Below, piece by piece: positions 1 to 12,055 of a DNA stretch of 64,000 nt. A model generated the notes under the pieces. The model made no database searches, was not told where the DNA came from, and saw only the letters and a program-made list of their open reading frames with translations. Numbering within the stretch: position 1 is the first letter of the stretch; every line of letters begins with the position of its first letter. A program made the translations under genes and the position numbers. This DNA is from Mactra quadrangularis. Taxonomy: Eukaryota; Mollusca; Bivalvia; Venerida; Mactridae. The stretch covers positions 6,634,001-6,698,000 of the forward strand of contig CM046304.1 in assembly GCA_025267735.1 (NCBI GenBank), in the 5' to 3' direction.

Positions 1-433
1 CAAGTGTTACATTTTAATTGGAGCGAACAAGCATACCATATTGCAGCTAAAACAATTGGCCTGTAGATAGCCTGATATTTGATGAAACATATTTTATTAC
101 CTCTATTTACATAATACAATGTACACATAAATTACGATAATGAAGGTAATTGGGTTGGACCACAAGTTCTCTAACTTAGTTACGGTCCTCCCCATTAACA
201 TGTCCTGAGTAATAGATCATATTTAACAATATATTTGACAATATATAGACGAGATAACAATGTGGTAATAGTAACTATAAATGTTAACACGTTGTGAATA
301 ATAGATCGTAATTTGACAATATTTAAACGAGATAACAAATTGGTTGTGATAACTATAAGAAGAAGTATAAAAGAGAAGAAATAAGTGGAAGAAGGGATGT
401 GTAGATTTTCCAATGGGGTCTGTTGAGAACATC

Positions 434-3400
434 CTAGTCAAAACGCTTTGTATTTTTTATATATTTGTGTACTGCATACACATTAGTTTCATTTTCTTCT
501 TGAGAAAGCGAAGTATCACCACATAGTAAGGTGTTAACATTTAATGGATGAAATGGCCGAGTATCGGTAAACAATTGAATTCGTTAGTTAACATATAGAT
601 TGCATTTAAAGAAAAAGTGTTCTGCAGTTTCACTTTCATTACAATTAATACATTTGTCAGAATCAGTAATGTGATTTCTGTGAAGATCACTTTTAAGATC
701 GCTACAATTGTTTCTGAGACGTGTATGAATCACAGAGGTACGTCTAGATCCGATAAAATAATGTGCAGGTACTTCACTAGTTTTGAATGATAAATTTAGT
801 AGATCTCGTTTAAATTGACTAATTGTTTGACTATTTCTTACTTCTTCTGGTAATGAATTCCAGGAATTAATGGCAGAAGGAATACAAGAATTTGAGAAGA
901 GCGCTGTTCGTTGTTGGGGAATTACAAAATCATTCCTTGATCTTAGGTTATAGTTTAGGGGATTTTCTTCAGTTCTCTGGAACAATGATAATAAATCATT
1001 TGGTACCAAAAAATTTTTGATTTTATACATTAGTACAAGTTTTTGATATGATCGTCTATCTGCTAAAGTTAACCAGCCTGTTTCGTTGTTTATATTTCGC
1101 AGACTTACTGATCGAGTGAGTCCAGTGACTATTCGTGCAGCTTCTATTTGTATTTTTTCTAATTTGTCCTTTTCGAATTGGTTACAATTATCCCAAACGA
1201 CACAAGCATATTCTAACTGAGGTCTTAAAAATGAGAGATAGATTTGGTTCAGAGCTTTTCGACTTACAGTATATTTAATTTTGCGCAAAACTCCAAGAAT
1301 TTTAGAAGAAGACGATATGATATTGTTAATATGAGTCGACCATTTACGATTTGAATCAAGTGTAACTCCTAAATGTTTATGTGTTTCTACTGGAATAAGT
1401 TCTGTATCATCAAAAATAAGATTTGGTGGTTCACCGTTTCCGTAATATAAGACTTCAGTCTTTGCAGGGTTAAATGATACTAACCACTGCTTAGACCATT
1501 GTGTAATTCGATTCAGATCTTGATTTAGAATATATTCTAATTCATTGACGGATGAGGTAGTACTTGATAATGACGTATCGTCTGCAAACAACCTACTGAC
1601 ACTAGCTAGATTCTCAGTGATGTCATTTACATATACAAGAAATAACAGCGGTCCAAGGACGGAACCCTGAGGAACACCGGCTTTAACATATTTTAGAGTA
1701 GACTTAGTTTGACCGATACAGACTTGTTGTTGACGATTATTTAAGTAATTTGCCAACCAATTTGAAAAGGGTCCTTGAATACATAGTTGCTGCATTTTAA
1801 AAAGTAAACCTTTATGCCATACTCGGTCAAAAGCTTTAGAAATATCACAAAAAACAATACATGTATGGTTTTTCTGATCATATGACTGGACAATTTGATG
1901 ATACAAGTCAATTAATTGATATACTGTCGAATGACCGGACAGGAAACCAGCTTGCTTGGAGTATAGTAAGTTGTTATCTATTATATAATTATATAAGTAT
2001 TTATAAACACAACGTTCCATGAGCTTGCCTACACAGCTTAGTAAGGAAATGGGACGATAATTACTGGGAGAAGATGCTTCACCTTTTTTAAATATTGGTA
2101 TTACTGATGCAGTTTTCCATTTTGAAGGAAATACACCTTCACGTAAAGATTTATTAAACAAGCGACACAGTGGTTCTGACAAAGAAAAACGCGTGTTTTT
2201 AAGGACGGCGTGGGATATTAAATCGGGGCCAACTGCTTTATTTGTATCTAATATTCCTATTAAATTTTCAATATCGGACTTTAGCATGGTGAAATTTTCA
2301 AAAACAGATAAAGTTTTCAATGTAAGCGGAGGGAGTTCGGAACTAGAGTCATCAAGAGTAGAGACAGACGTGAATTAATCGTTCAAACAGTTGGCTTTCT
2401 CTTCATCAGAGATGTAAATTTCATAATTGTCGTTAACAGTGTGTTTTAAAATTGGAACGGAGTCTATTGATTTATAATTCTTCATTAAATTTTTCAACGA
2501 ATTCCAGTACTTTCTCTTATCAGAAATTCTTTCATTTTCAATATTGTTTTCAATATTTTCAAAAAAATGTTTTTTGGCGTATATTTTGAGGTTATTAACT
2601 TTATTTCGCAAAGTTTTGAATTTGTGCCAACTACTGTGAGTATTATGTTTTAAAGCGGTGTTTCTTTGTCGATTTCTATACTTAGTAAATCTTCTAATTT
2701 CTGAATCATACCAAGGTTTATCATTGTGTCGAATTATTATATCTTTTGACGGAATACATTCTGACATTAGACGTAAAAGAGTTGAAGTAAATGTTTCACA
2801 AGCCTCCTCCATAGGTAATGTATCTATAAAGTTCCAATTTTCAGATAAAATTAATTCATTTAAAATGGTATAATTACCTCTTCTATAGAGATAAACGTGT
2901 TTTTTGGTACTAGGTATATGAATGTATTCTGATTTCAAATATATATATGTAGCTTTGTGATCGCTAACTGTATCTTCTACGTCCAAACAGCCTGCATTAT
3001 AAATACTTAAGTCTTGTGACACTAAAATCGGATCCAGCAGTGTTGAAGAATTTAGAGTAACACGTGTTGGTTCCGTAATGACATTTATCAAATCATTAGT
3101 AACAATGATATTTTTCAAATTTGAAAGTCGGTTATCTAAAAGGTTTTCATTTAAATCTCCAAGCAGAACTATGTTCTGGTTGATACCAAGGGCCATTTCA
3201 ATGTTTAAGTTAAGCTCATCCCAGAACGATACCGGTGAATTCGGTGGTCTATAAATTGTACACAGTAAGAATGTAGTGGACTTGTAAATAATTTCTAACC
3301 ATATACTTTGGATAGTTACTAATTCTAAGTCTAGTCTACGTTTAGAGAGAATGGTATTATCAACATAAACAGCAATACCACCCGAATGTGATGACTTATC

Positions 3401-3889
3401 TTTTCTGTACAAAGAATGGTTTGAACATTCGGTCAGTAGAAAGTCAATTTTGTTATCTAAATGGGTTTCTGTAAAACACAAGATATCAAAATCATTAAAA
3501 TGTTCAAAGATATAATTCAATTTGTGACGAATACTTCTAGTGTTTAAATGCAATACACTGACCGCCCCTGGATTGACATCACTGAGAACTGAACCAGGTC
3601 CAGGGTTAGACTCGATATCACCGGAGAGTAGAATAATAAATAACAGAAGCTTTAAATAGTGAATATTTGCTAAACCACATAGTGATAAGAAGACAAATAT
3701 AATGCAATTTGTTGTGTAATGTAAATACACCTCACGCGATACATTGTAAGCATCAGAAAAGAGATGAAAACGACAGAATAAGCGTTTCCATGAACATCTA
3801 GTTTTGCAATAAAACAATCCGATCGCGGCGCGCCAGCAAATTAAATCATTACCCAGTGGGTAATATAAACACAACAAGTAAGCAGGCAC
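434..3889 (-). pseudogene. LINE ORF2: endonuclease-reverse transcriptase with two premature TAA stops
   Basis: Role: nicks target DNA and copies the element RNA by target-primed reverse transcription. Endonuclease (2375-3600) shows the motifs TETHLD, YRPPN, GDLNENL and SDHKA. The reverse transcriptase follows, with catalytic FADD at 1578-1589. The C-terminus has a CCHC-type knuckle (CINC...HFFFKC) just before position 586. The frame is continuous from 3889 to the TAG at 434-436 except for TAA at 2375-2377, between endonuclease and RT, and TAA at 584-586, inside the conserved C-terminal tail; about 49 family-like codons follow the second stop. There is no ATG in this frame before the endonuclease: the first codon shown is GTG and the upstream stop is at 3908-3910. 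A copy dead by point mutation is the simplest reading. Confidence 0.85.
3596..3625 (-). other. 2A-like ribosome-skipping motif (SGDIESNPGP) in LINE ORF2
   Basis: The codons read SGDIESNPGP, a full match to the 2A consensus D(V/I)ExNPGP, at residues 89-98 counted from the GTG. It follows a hydrophobic stretch (about residues 65-88) and directly precedes the endonuclease. Known 2A sequences make the ribosome omit the G-P bond, so the N-terminal ~97 residues would be released from the enzyme. 2A-like motifs are known in APE-type non-LTR elements of several invertebrates; activity here is inferred. Confidence 0.85.
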
Positions 3890-4031
3890 GCATCGCTGCC
3901 GGACTGCTCAATTGATTTAATACGATGACCAGGAAGAATTCCCAACAAAATCCCACGGAAAGATCAGAGGAATGAAAGAAGAGAGGATACAGTAGAACAA
4001 GTGAAAATAGATAGATATAAATAAAGATCAT
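3849..4031 (-). CDS. 60-codon ATG-started hydrophobic ORF overlapping the 5' end of LINE ORF2
   Basis: This short ORF begins with ATG, is rich in hydrophobic residues, has a second ATG near its end (reading MRACLLVVFIL) and stops inside the first codons of ORF2 in another frame. Since ORF2 itself has no ATG before the 2A motif, this may be the original N-terminus, separated from ORF2 by a frameshift. It could equally be chance. No family recognised. Confidence 0.25.
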   Translation of the reverse strand: MIFIYIYLFSLVLLYPLFFHSSDLSVGFCWEFFLVIVLNQLSSPAAMRACLLVVFILPTG

Positions 4032-4084
4032 TTTGGAATGATAGTTTTTCTCCAGCGGACCGATATCAAAATTTTCTATAGTTG

Positions 4085-6605
4085 ATTAAAGGAGTGAGAT
4101 AATAATTCATGTTTTTGCACATACAATTACAAACAATATCAATAGGCATTGTGCAACATTACATCTAGATGGTAGGGGAGTTAACCCTCTTATAGTAGAT
4201 TATTTTTTATTTGAATGAGAAAGGCAGATATATGAGAGTAGAAACATATAGCTCATATTCTTGCACACGCAATATAAACAATAACCCTTATTGTAAATTA
4301 AACATCAAAGAGAGGGTAAGCTTAAATATAGTATGCCTTGTTACGATTGAGTGTAAAAAGGAGAAAAGTATAATAACTTTGAATAAGTGAAGGGTTGAGA
4401 CTCATATTTTACAGACGCAATGCTGCATAATGATAATGATTATAATATACTCAAGTTCTTGCACGCACAGTATGAACAATAATAGTAAGCATTATGCGAC
4501 ATCTAATCTAGAAAGTAAAGTAAGGGAGTTAACTCTCCTACAGTTAGTATATGTTCATGAATTAATGTAGACAAAATCAAAAGTATAAAATGAGTGAAAT
4601 ATAATTCATATTCATGCACACGCAGTACAAACAGTAATAGTAATCATTGTGCAATATCTCGACTATATAGTAAGGAAATTCATTATCCTTCGATAGATAT
4701 TGTCTAGAGTGAGTAAAAAATAAACAAAAAAAATAAAGAAGAATAGAAATCAAATCATATCTTTGCACTCGCAATATAATTAATAATGAAGATTATTAAC
4801 ATGCACCATCTCATCTAGATGGAAAGGGGGTGAACTCTCATGAATATTTACAAAATATTTGTAAATGATTAAATGTAAAAAAATAATTATTAATGAAGAA
4901 AGGAGTGAAATGTAACTCAAGTTTTTACACAACCAATATAAACAAAAACAAAGAAGCAAACTATCATTCAGAGATTAAGGGAGTTAACTCTCTTATATCA
5001 AGTATTTGTTAATGGTTGTTTTAAAATCAAACAGAAATATGAAAGGAGCAAAATATAACTCAAGTTTTTGTACACACAATACAAACAATAACAATGATTA
5101 TTATAATGCAACATATCATTCAGAAAGTAAGGGAGTTAACTCTCTTATATCAAGTATATATAAATAATTGTTGTAAAAGATAAACAGAAATACGGAAAGG
5201 AGTTTAATATAACGCAAGTTCTTGTACACTCAATACAAACAATAAAAATTATCTCTATAATGCAACATATCATTCAGAAAGTAAGAGAGTTTACTCTCTT
5301 ATATCAAGTTTTTGTTGTTGATTGCCGTAAAAAAAACAGAAATATATAAGGAGCAAAATATAACTCAAGTTCTTGTACACTCAATACAAACAATAACATT
5401 GATCTCTATAATGCAACATATGATTCAGAAAGTAAGGGAGTTAACTCTCTTATATCAAGTATTTTGAATTATTGCCGTACAAATAAACAGAAGTATGAAA
5501 GGAGCAAAATATAACTCAAGTTCTTGTACACTCAATACAAACAATAGCAATAATTATTATAATGCAACATACCATTCAGAAAGTAAGGTTAACTCTCTTA
5601 TATCAAGTATTTATAAATGATGGTTGTAAAAGATTTACAGAAATATGGAAAGGACTATAATACAACTCAAATTCTTGTACACTCAATACAAACAATTACA
5701 ATGATCTCTATAATGCAACATATCATTCAGAAAGTAAGGGAGTTAACTGCCTTATATCAAGTAATTGTTAGTGATAGCCGTAAAAATAAACAGAAATATG
5801 AAAGGAGCGTTATATTACTCAAGTTCTTGTACACTCAATACAAACAATAGCAATAATTATAATAATGCAACATATCATTCAGAAAGTAAGGGAGTTAACT
5901 GTCTTATATCAAGTATTTATAAATGATTGTTGTAAGAGATAAAATAAATATGGAAAGGAGTGAAATATAACTCAAGTTTTTGTAGACAATACAATTTCAA
6001 TACAACCAATAACAATGATCTCTATAATGCAACATATGATTCAGAAAGTAAGGGAGTTAACTCTCTTATATCAAGTATATATAAATGATTGTTGTTATAG
6101 ATAAACAGAAATATGGAAAGGAGTGAAATATAACTCAAGTTCTTGTACACTCAATTCAAACAATAACAATAATTATTATAATGCAACAGAAATATGGAAA
6201 GGAGTGAAATATAACTCAAGTTTTTGTACACTCATTACAAACAATTACAATGATCTCTATAATGCAACATATTATTCAGAAAGTAAGGGAGTTAACTCTC
6301 TTATATCAAGTATTTATAATTGATTGTTGTAAAAAATAAAATGAAATATGGAAAGGAGTGAAATATAACTCAAGTTCTTGTACACTCAATACAAACAATA
6401 ACAATAATTACTATAATGCAACATATCATTCAGAAGGTAAGGGAGTTAACTCTATTATATCAAGTTTTTGTTAATGATTGTTGTAAAAGATAAACAGAAA
6501 TATGAAAGGAGCGTAATATAATTCAAGTTCTTGTACACTCAATACAAACAATAACAATGAATACTATAATGCAACATATTTTTCAGAAAGTAAGGAAGTT
6601 AACTC
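4085..6605. repeat. Tandem array, ~150-bp unit, about 17 copies
   Basis: Each unit holds the landmarks ACTCAAGTTCTTGTACAC, TCAATACAAACAATA, ATAATGCAACATAT and AGGGAGTTAACTCTCTTA, spaced about 150-156 bp. Units from about 5,050 to 6,600 are nearly alike. Units from 4,085 to 5,000 are much more diverged, so homogenisation has acted at one end. One truncated unit (~81 bp) lies at 6,132-6,212. Short ORFs read through it are by-products of the repeat. The core GGGAGTTAACTC is a near-palindrome. Confidence 0.9.
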
Positions 6606-7335
6606 TCCCACAAGTATCTATCAAATCTAGATTATGATAGTAAAGGTATCGACATCAAATCAATCAGGAACTGTACACATTACTCAGACAAAAATAATCA
6701 AAGTATTGTCCGTCTCTCTCAACTGTCAAAGCCTGAACAAAGCACGGTGACAGAACGCATTGCTCCGGCACCAGGAGTCCAATATTTGTTATTAAATTAT
6801 CTTGACCAGGCCACAACGTACGGCATAAACAGACTCACTAGACAACAACATATACACTCTGGAGCCCATGGAAGCATTATAACAATAGTTTTATAAACGC
6901 ATTTATCATGAAGCCATTCACGCATTGACAGTTGAGAAAAAACAAACAAACAAAAGCAGACGACTCTGCATGACGTGTATAAAACACGTGTCCTTATGTC
7001 AAGTGATGTCTTTATAAGTCACATGGTTTATTAGTTCAAACAGTAATATTGTGTATAATACAGTGTGTATAAGTTTGAGTAACATTACTCAAATGTCATA
7101 CATTGTGGCATGTAATAATTATAGACTGGCAACAATAGTTATACTTATGGACAAAGATAACACGGCTTGAAACTGATACATGAATTTTCAATATCATACA
7201 ATGACAGATATTAAGAAATCAAAGTACTGAAATAACTGATGGATGATACTAAGATATTGACATAAAGCAGGAATTTGCAATTATGTGTCCTCTAGCATAC
7301 GATTGTGACAGAAATTTTAAGTTTGAATAAGTTGT
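6606..7335. other. Spacer between tandem array and ORF1
   Basis: No gene, tRNA or clear repeat seen. It is less AT-rich around 6,700-6,860 than the array beside it. On the minus strand it would be the stretch downstream of the ORF1 protein. Confidence 0.4.
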
Positions 7336-8205
7336 TTACTTCAAGTCAGAGTCTATTTTTATCATTTTACGAGATCCATCGTTTGTCTTGATGAATATAC
7401 GACCATCCATAGACCATGCACTGGTGGCTTTGCCACTTTTTACAAAAAGTCTGGCAGAATGCAACAGGGATGCGCGATGATGGGTAAGATCTTCGTTAAT
7501 GTACACTTTTTTGTATGGATCACAGTTTTTCAGTCGCGATTTCCCACTATATAAGGCTGCACGGGTACGATATGACACAAATTTGGCAATAATATCAGCT
7601 GGTTTGTGGTTTGATCCTCTAGATGTTGATCTGACTGGTATCCGATGAGATCTTTCTATATCACTAATGGACATGCTGACACCACAACTGCGTGCTATTT
7701 GAATGACAATATCATCTGTAGATTCATCCTGAGTCTCTGCAACACCAGAAATACGCAGGCATGACCTCCTGGAGTATTGTTCAGATTTGTCAATACTAGT
7801 GATAGTGTTCTGATTTTTACTTTCTAGTTCGTTTACTCTTTTTGTCAGTAGATCAATTTTTTCATGTAAGATCTTATTTTCCGATTCAATGGATGCAATT
7901 TTATTGTTAATGGCAGATGAGACTATTTCAGCAACAGATTGAGCCATTGCTGCAACACTGGTGTTAACATGTTCTGAGAGCGTAGTTTTGAGCTGGTCAG
8001 TAACTTCAGATACAACTGACCTGACGACATCTTCGATTGAAATTTCTTGATTGTCTAAATTGCTGATAGGCTGGTTGTGCGAAATCTCGGGTAGTTTGAC
8101 TTTTTTTGTAGACTGAGTCACTTTGGTACTTGGACTAGGTGTACTACTGTTAGACAATGCTCGTTTAGATGATTTTGTACTAGGTGTGCTAGTAATACTT
8201 GACAT
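7336..8205 (-). CDS. LINE ORF1-type RNA-binding protein (coiled coil + RRM-like + C-terminal domain), 289 aa
   Basis: Likely the nucleic-acid chaperone of a non-LTR element that packages element RNA. The ATG at 8203-8205 is preferred (A at -3); the open frame extends to a GTG at 8230-8232. Residues 1-45 are Ser/Thr/Lys-rich, about 100-142 form a heptad-like coiled coil, and about 147-213 look like the RRM module beginning SRRSCLRISGV. About 232-285 resemble the C-terminal domain of L1-type ORF1 proteins (YINEDLTHHRASLLHSAR). The frame is intact. It has the same strand as the ORF2 at 0.4-3.9 kb and lies upstream of it, but a 2.5-kb tandem array separates them, so they may be one element or two. 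Confidence 0.75.
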   Translation of the reverse strand: MSSITSTPSTKSSKRALSNSSTPSPSTKVTQSTKKVKLPEISHNQPISNLDNQEISIEDVVRSVVSEVTDQLKTTLSEHVNTSVAAMAQSVAEIVSSAINNKIASIESENKILHEKIDLLTKRVNELESKNQNTITSIDKSEQYSRRSCLRISGVAETQDESTDDIVIQIARSCGVSMSISDIERSHRIPVRSTSRGSNHKPADIIAKFVSYRTRAALYSGKSRLKNCDPYKKVYINEDLTHHRASLLHSARLFVKSGKATSAWSMDGRIFIKTNDGSRKMIKIDSDLK

Positions 8206-9341
8206 GTTTGATATAATAACAAATGTCGACACAAAAATGTAGAGTAGTATACACCGGCTTATTGTTTACTATGTTTACTACGACACACAAAGAGTCACGT
8301 GAATCACGGATATTTGCTGTCAGCTGTTTAACACATGTTAGGTTGAAGTGAAGAATGGCTAAAATGCAACATTTACCTAGTTTCACAAAATGTTCTTGTT
8401 GTTAAAATATCCAGCAAACACTTATATCCAAATTCCATTAACAAAAAAAGTCATTTCAATCCTTTAAATGACGTAAATAACACAAATGTCCGGAGAGAAA
8501 AAACAAACGCGCCTAACTCGCCATATTGTCACGTGACAAGATATTGATATTGATCTTGTGCCTGGTAAACTGTGTGATCCTTAATTTCTTGAACGGGACT
8601 GTAGGCGGAATGTACTATATAATGCATTGTTCGGTTTTAATGCAAAAAACAGAATTTATCATCAACCATTTTTTCTTATGAAATTGTATAACTTCAAAGA
8701 AAGAGTAGTCTTATTTAGCATATGAGACTGTTTTCATCAGAACCTGATTTATCTAGACCTGATGTTGGCACAGAAGCTTTCAGTCCGACCTAGGACTGTT
8801 ACTGTTGACTATTATGAATCGTATATGGTATATTGATAATATAACTATTTCTTGGAACTACAGTAGACACAATACACATTTAAAATGCTACAAAATCGCA
8901 AAACATTATGTCAAGTCTACACTTATGAATGGGATGGAGCTACATTGTGCTGTGAACACATAAATACAGTATTTTGCACGTTAATATTCTTATTTGATGA
9001 TTTACACATATTATCCTTTGGATATCTTTTCCATTGGCTGCTGAAAGTGATTCAGACACTCTTTTAATGTAGGCATAGGAAGAAATGATCCTAATCAAAT
9101 ACGTTTCTGATAAGAAGGAATTTAATCCTCAAACCCCATGACCATAAATTACATTTAGGCAATGAGTAAAATATTAAGCTATTTTTTTAGACATTTTGTA
9201 AATTGTCTAGAAATTTTAGTCATTTTACAAAATGCCTAAAATAGCCATGCAATTAACAAAATGCCCAAATTCACAAATTGACTGTAACATATACATTATT
9301 ATAACCATCATTTAAAATTCAAAGAAAATCTAAACAAGAAA
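8206..9341. other. Non-coding, AT-rich, with one inverted repeat
   Basis: No gene supported. The only clear structure is a hairpin with 17-bp arms at 9,186-9,202 and 9,224-9,240 (one mismatch), built on ACATTTTGTAAA; a partial third copy of the arm lies at about 9,253-9,270. Confidence 0.5.
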
Positions 9342-9657
9342 TATCTTTATAGGGTTATTCAGCGCTAGGCAGGGTTCATTTAGTTTGAAGTGTAAATATG
9401 TAGTCATAATCGCAACTCAGCCATATCGCCAGGAGAGTACACTGGCGAATGTATAATCAATTAGCATAGTAAGTCGCCCATTATGCTCAGAGAAAATAGC
9501 CAGCAACTACTGTCCGTGCTACGCACCTGTTTATCACAAATAACCAATGGTATCATATATTTTATCAATTTATCTATACCGCGTAGATTTTCATTGGACA
9601 AACAGGAATGGTAGAGCAAATTGTATTGGTTAAAAGTACAGGTCAAAGGTTGGCTTA
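9342..9657 (+). repeat. Dispersed repeat, copy 1 (partner at 26,931)
   Basis: Alignable by eye with 26,931-27,217 in the same orientation, sharing GGGTTCATTT, GAATGTATAAT, GTCCGTGCTACGC-like and GGTAGAGCAAATTGTATTG blocks. The copies are diverged and the element type is not recognised. Confidence 0.7.
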
Positions 9658-11629
9658 GTAGTCTGTTTCCAATGGTTAAAACATGGGTTGAAATACTAGA
9701 CTTTTTTGAAATGGTTCTAATTTGATCTAAGTACCTTTAAGTTAGAAATAAGTATCAACCTCAAATTCTCATGTCATAATTTTGGCGGCCATCTTGGATT
9801 TCAAAATGGCCGCCATGAAAACAATAACTATACAATTATAATGTAAAGATGTTCATAACTCTTTTATTAATGCTCAGAATTTGTTCATACTTGGACAAAA
9901 TGACCACAGGATTAAACCCTAAAGTTTGAAATATAAAAATGGTGACCTTGATCCTATATGACCTTGATCTTGAAGGTCACAGGTAGCATTTGTATAGTTT
10001 TGATCGAAGGTATCATGTATAGTATTAATATTACAAATTGTTTGCCTAGATCAGCCAAAATGCTGTGCAGCGTCCATAATTCTAGCACCCGCTTGCAGCA
10101 TCTCAATAGCCTGATTACATTTTCAGAGAGCCGTGGCATGGCTGCTAAAAGTCTTAAGATTTAACAATAATGTTTTTTTTTCGAAAAGTTAGAGCAAATG
10201 TTTCAGTGTGAGAAGAATTACTCATGATAATTCGAGATTATTTGAGGCGTGGTCTGTGTAAAAAAACTGGAAATCGGCGTTTAAGTCGCTCGTGTATGAT
10301 ACAACAGCGCGAGATTATCGACAGGCAAATAAAATGAGAAGGACTTGTTTATCACGCATGACGAGTACGCACTAAACTTCAAATTAACATAATGTAAAGT
10401 TTCTTATTTTGCCGAGTATATCTAAAGATAAAATTGTACTTGTATTTACATGTATTATGTAACATAAAATTGATTGAATCTTGAATTTATAGTATTATTG
10501 TCTATTCAGGTTTTATTGCCTTGTAAATAGCTACTGTTAGAAACTTGCTGTACCATTCAGAGCTGTCTTCAGCTGACAAAACAGTAAAAAAGGATTTACG
10601 ACTGATAAAGGTCGTAAACAATTAGTAAAATCTCCGGTGACTACAACAAAACTTACTGCGCTCCAATCTTATTAAATAATATAGTTCTGTTTTATTAACC
10701 TGTCACAACTTGAATGATAACTTCTTTTTAACCATTGAGCAACCGATCCATATCAATTATTGATAAACTAACTATATATGAGCCAATTTTGAATAACGTA
10801 GAAATAACAAGTTTCGTTATACATGTAAGAACCACGATAGCTTTATTTCTGAATAGATGATACAAAGTTAACATAAAGCTAATATACATGTTATAAGACA
10901 AACATGGATAATAAAATTAGAATGACACTAAAAAGAGAATAAAATTCTCTTAATATTGCATTGTTGACCTAAATAAGAATACATAACAACAAGACTTATG
11001 AAAAACATGAAACATAATAAACGATATCACTGTCAAATTTTAAAGACAATTTAAACGATAGTAGTTAAAATTCATGCCAAAATTAAAATATCTAATCAAT
11101 GAATTTAAACAATGCCTTTATGTTGCAAATGACTTTTGAGTCTAGATTTAAAAACCACGATGGCCTTGGTTATTACAAAGAAAAACCACGATGGCCTTGG
11201 TTATTACAACGTCATGTGTGTTTTGTTAGTTATATTTAAGCCGAAAATGCTCCATTAAGAAACAAGTATTAGCATTTCCAAAAATGCTTGAAATCGTCGT
11301 ATGACATCTTCTCCTTTAGTAAAAAATTCAAGCAATACATGATGTGTCAGCGTTTTAGATTGTCCCATGTCTATTTATAGAACGCTTGGAATTAAGCCAT
11401 AATCACCTTTTGGCGTGCACTGTAAGTGATATGTTGAATATTTCGGTGCGTTTGATTTAATGTGCAGAACCTTCCGGGCAGATAAAATACATCGAATGTA
11501 CAGGCGCTTTTCTGGACATTTTCCAAATGTGCACATAAAATAGCATTTTATTGTAGAATTTAGAAGTTTCCATGTATATTTGGTTACATAGGAACTATAT
11601 TTAATTTATAAGAAAACCAAAAAGATCGA
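9658..11629. other. Non-coding interval with a small hairpin and a 31-bp duplication
   Basis: A 10-bp-arm hairpin TGGCGGCCAT/ATGGCCGCCA lies at about 9,783-9,817. A 31-bp tandem duplication containing CCACGATGGCCTTGG occupies 11,150-11,211. No gene supported. Confidence 0.5.
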
Positions 11630-12055
11630 GAACATGTTCTGTCCTAATTCCGGCAGCTAATCGAACGTTCACCGATATGACATTTTTTTGTATATAGACT
11701 TGCTCGAAAGTAGGGAAAATAAATTTGCATTTTTTCAACAAATGCGAGTTTGACAAAGAATAAACATTTTGTAATTTGTTTTGCATTTTTCTGGTCTTAT
11801 ATTGCAACTTTTTTGAAACTGGTACTCGTTCATATATTGATAATGGTATTTCCTGGTAATACAACCAGGTTACTCGACAACACATTGCGTCGACGAGTCT
11901 ATTCACGCACCCCTAATTTGACTATTCGACGTCCATTTGTTCATCATGTGACCTCAAATGCATCTTCTTGATGCAAACTTCGATGAGTACAAAATGCTCA
12001 AATCTTGATAATTGTGTATATCGTCGTTCAGGAACGGCGATAGTAAAGGTATCAG
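11630..12055 (+). repeat. Inverted repeat pair 1, left copy
   Basis: Reverse-complement match to 24,365-24,785, starting at AGAACATGTTCTGTCC and including GGTTACTCGACAA-like, GACTATTCGACGTCC and CAAATCTTGATAATTG blocks. It ends in a small hairpin, TATCGTCGTTC/GAACGGCGATA. The copies differ at many positions and by small indels. Confidence 0.8.

Larger units (their letters stand above)
80..4040 (-). mobile_element. Non-LTR retrotransposon (CR1/L2-like group), ORF2 and 3' end
   Basis: On the minus strand an apurinic-type endonuclease, a reverse transcriptase and a C-terminal CCHC knuckle occur in one frame from 3889 down to a TAG at 434-436, followed by a ~330-nt 3' UTR with an AATAAA signal (93-98). 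Domain order and the 2A-like motif match the CR1/L2/Crack group of APE-type elements; the exact clade is an inference. The outer limits are approximate. The 3' UTR holds a degenerate ~85-bp tandem duplication at about 210-370. Two in-frame TAA codons make the copy defective. Confidence 0.85.

Noticed and set aside
4085..6605. CRISPR-like array
   Set aside because: Units are contiguous ~150-bp tandem repeats without unique spacers, in a eukaryotic genome.
8206..8232. GTG start for the LINE ORF1 protein
   Set aside because: Animals initiate at ATG in ordinary cases; the ATG at 8,203-8,205 has a suitable context, so the nine extra codons were dropped.
11601..11971. Overlapping ORFs on both strands in inverted repeat 1
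   Set aside because: The second copy of the repeat (24,365-24,785) does not keep either frame.
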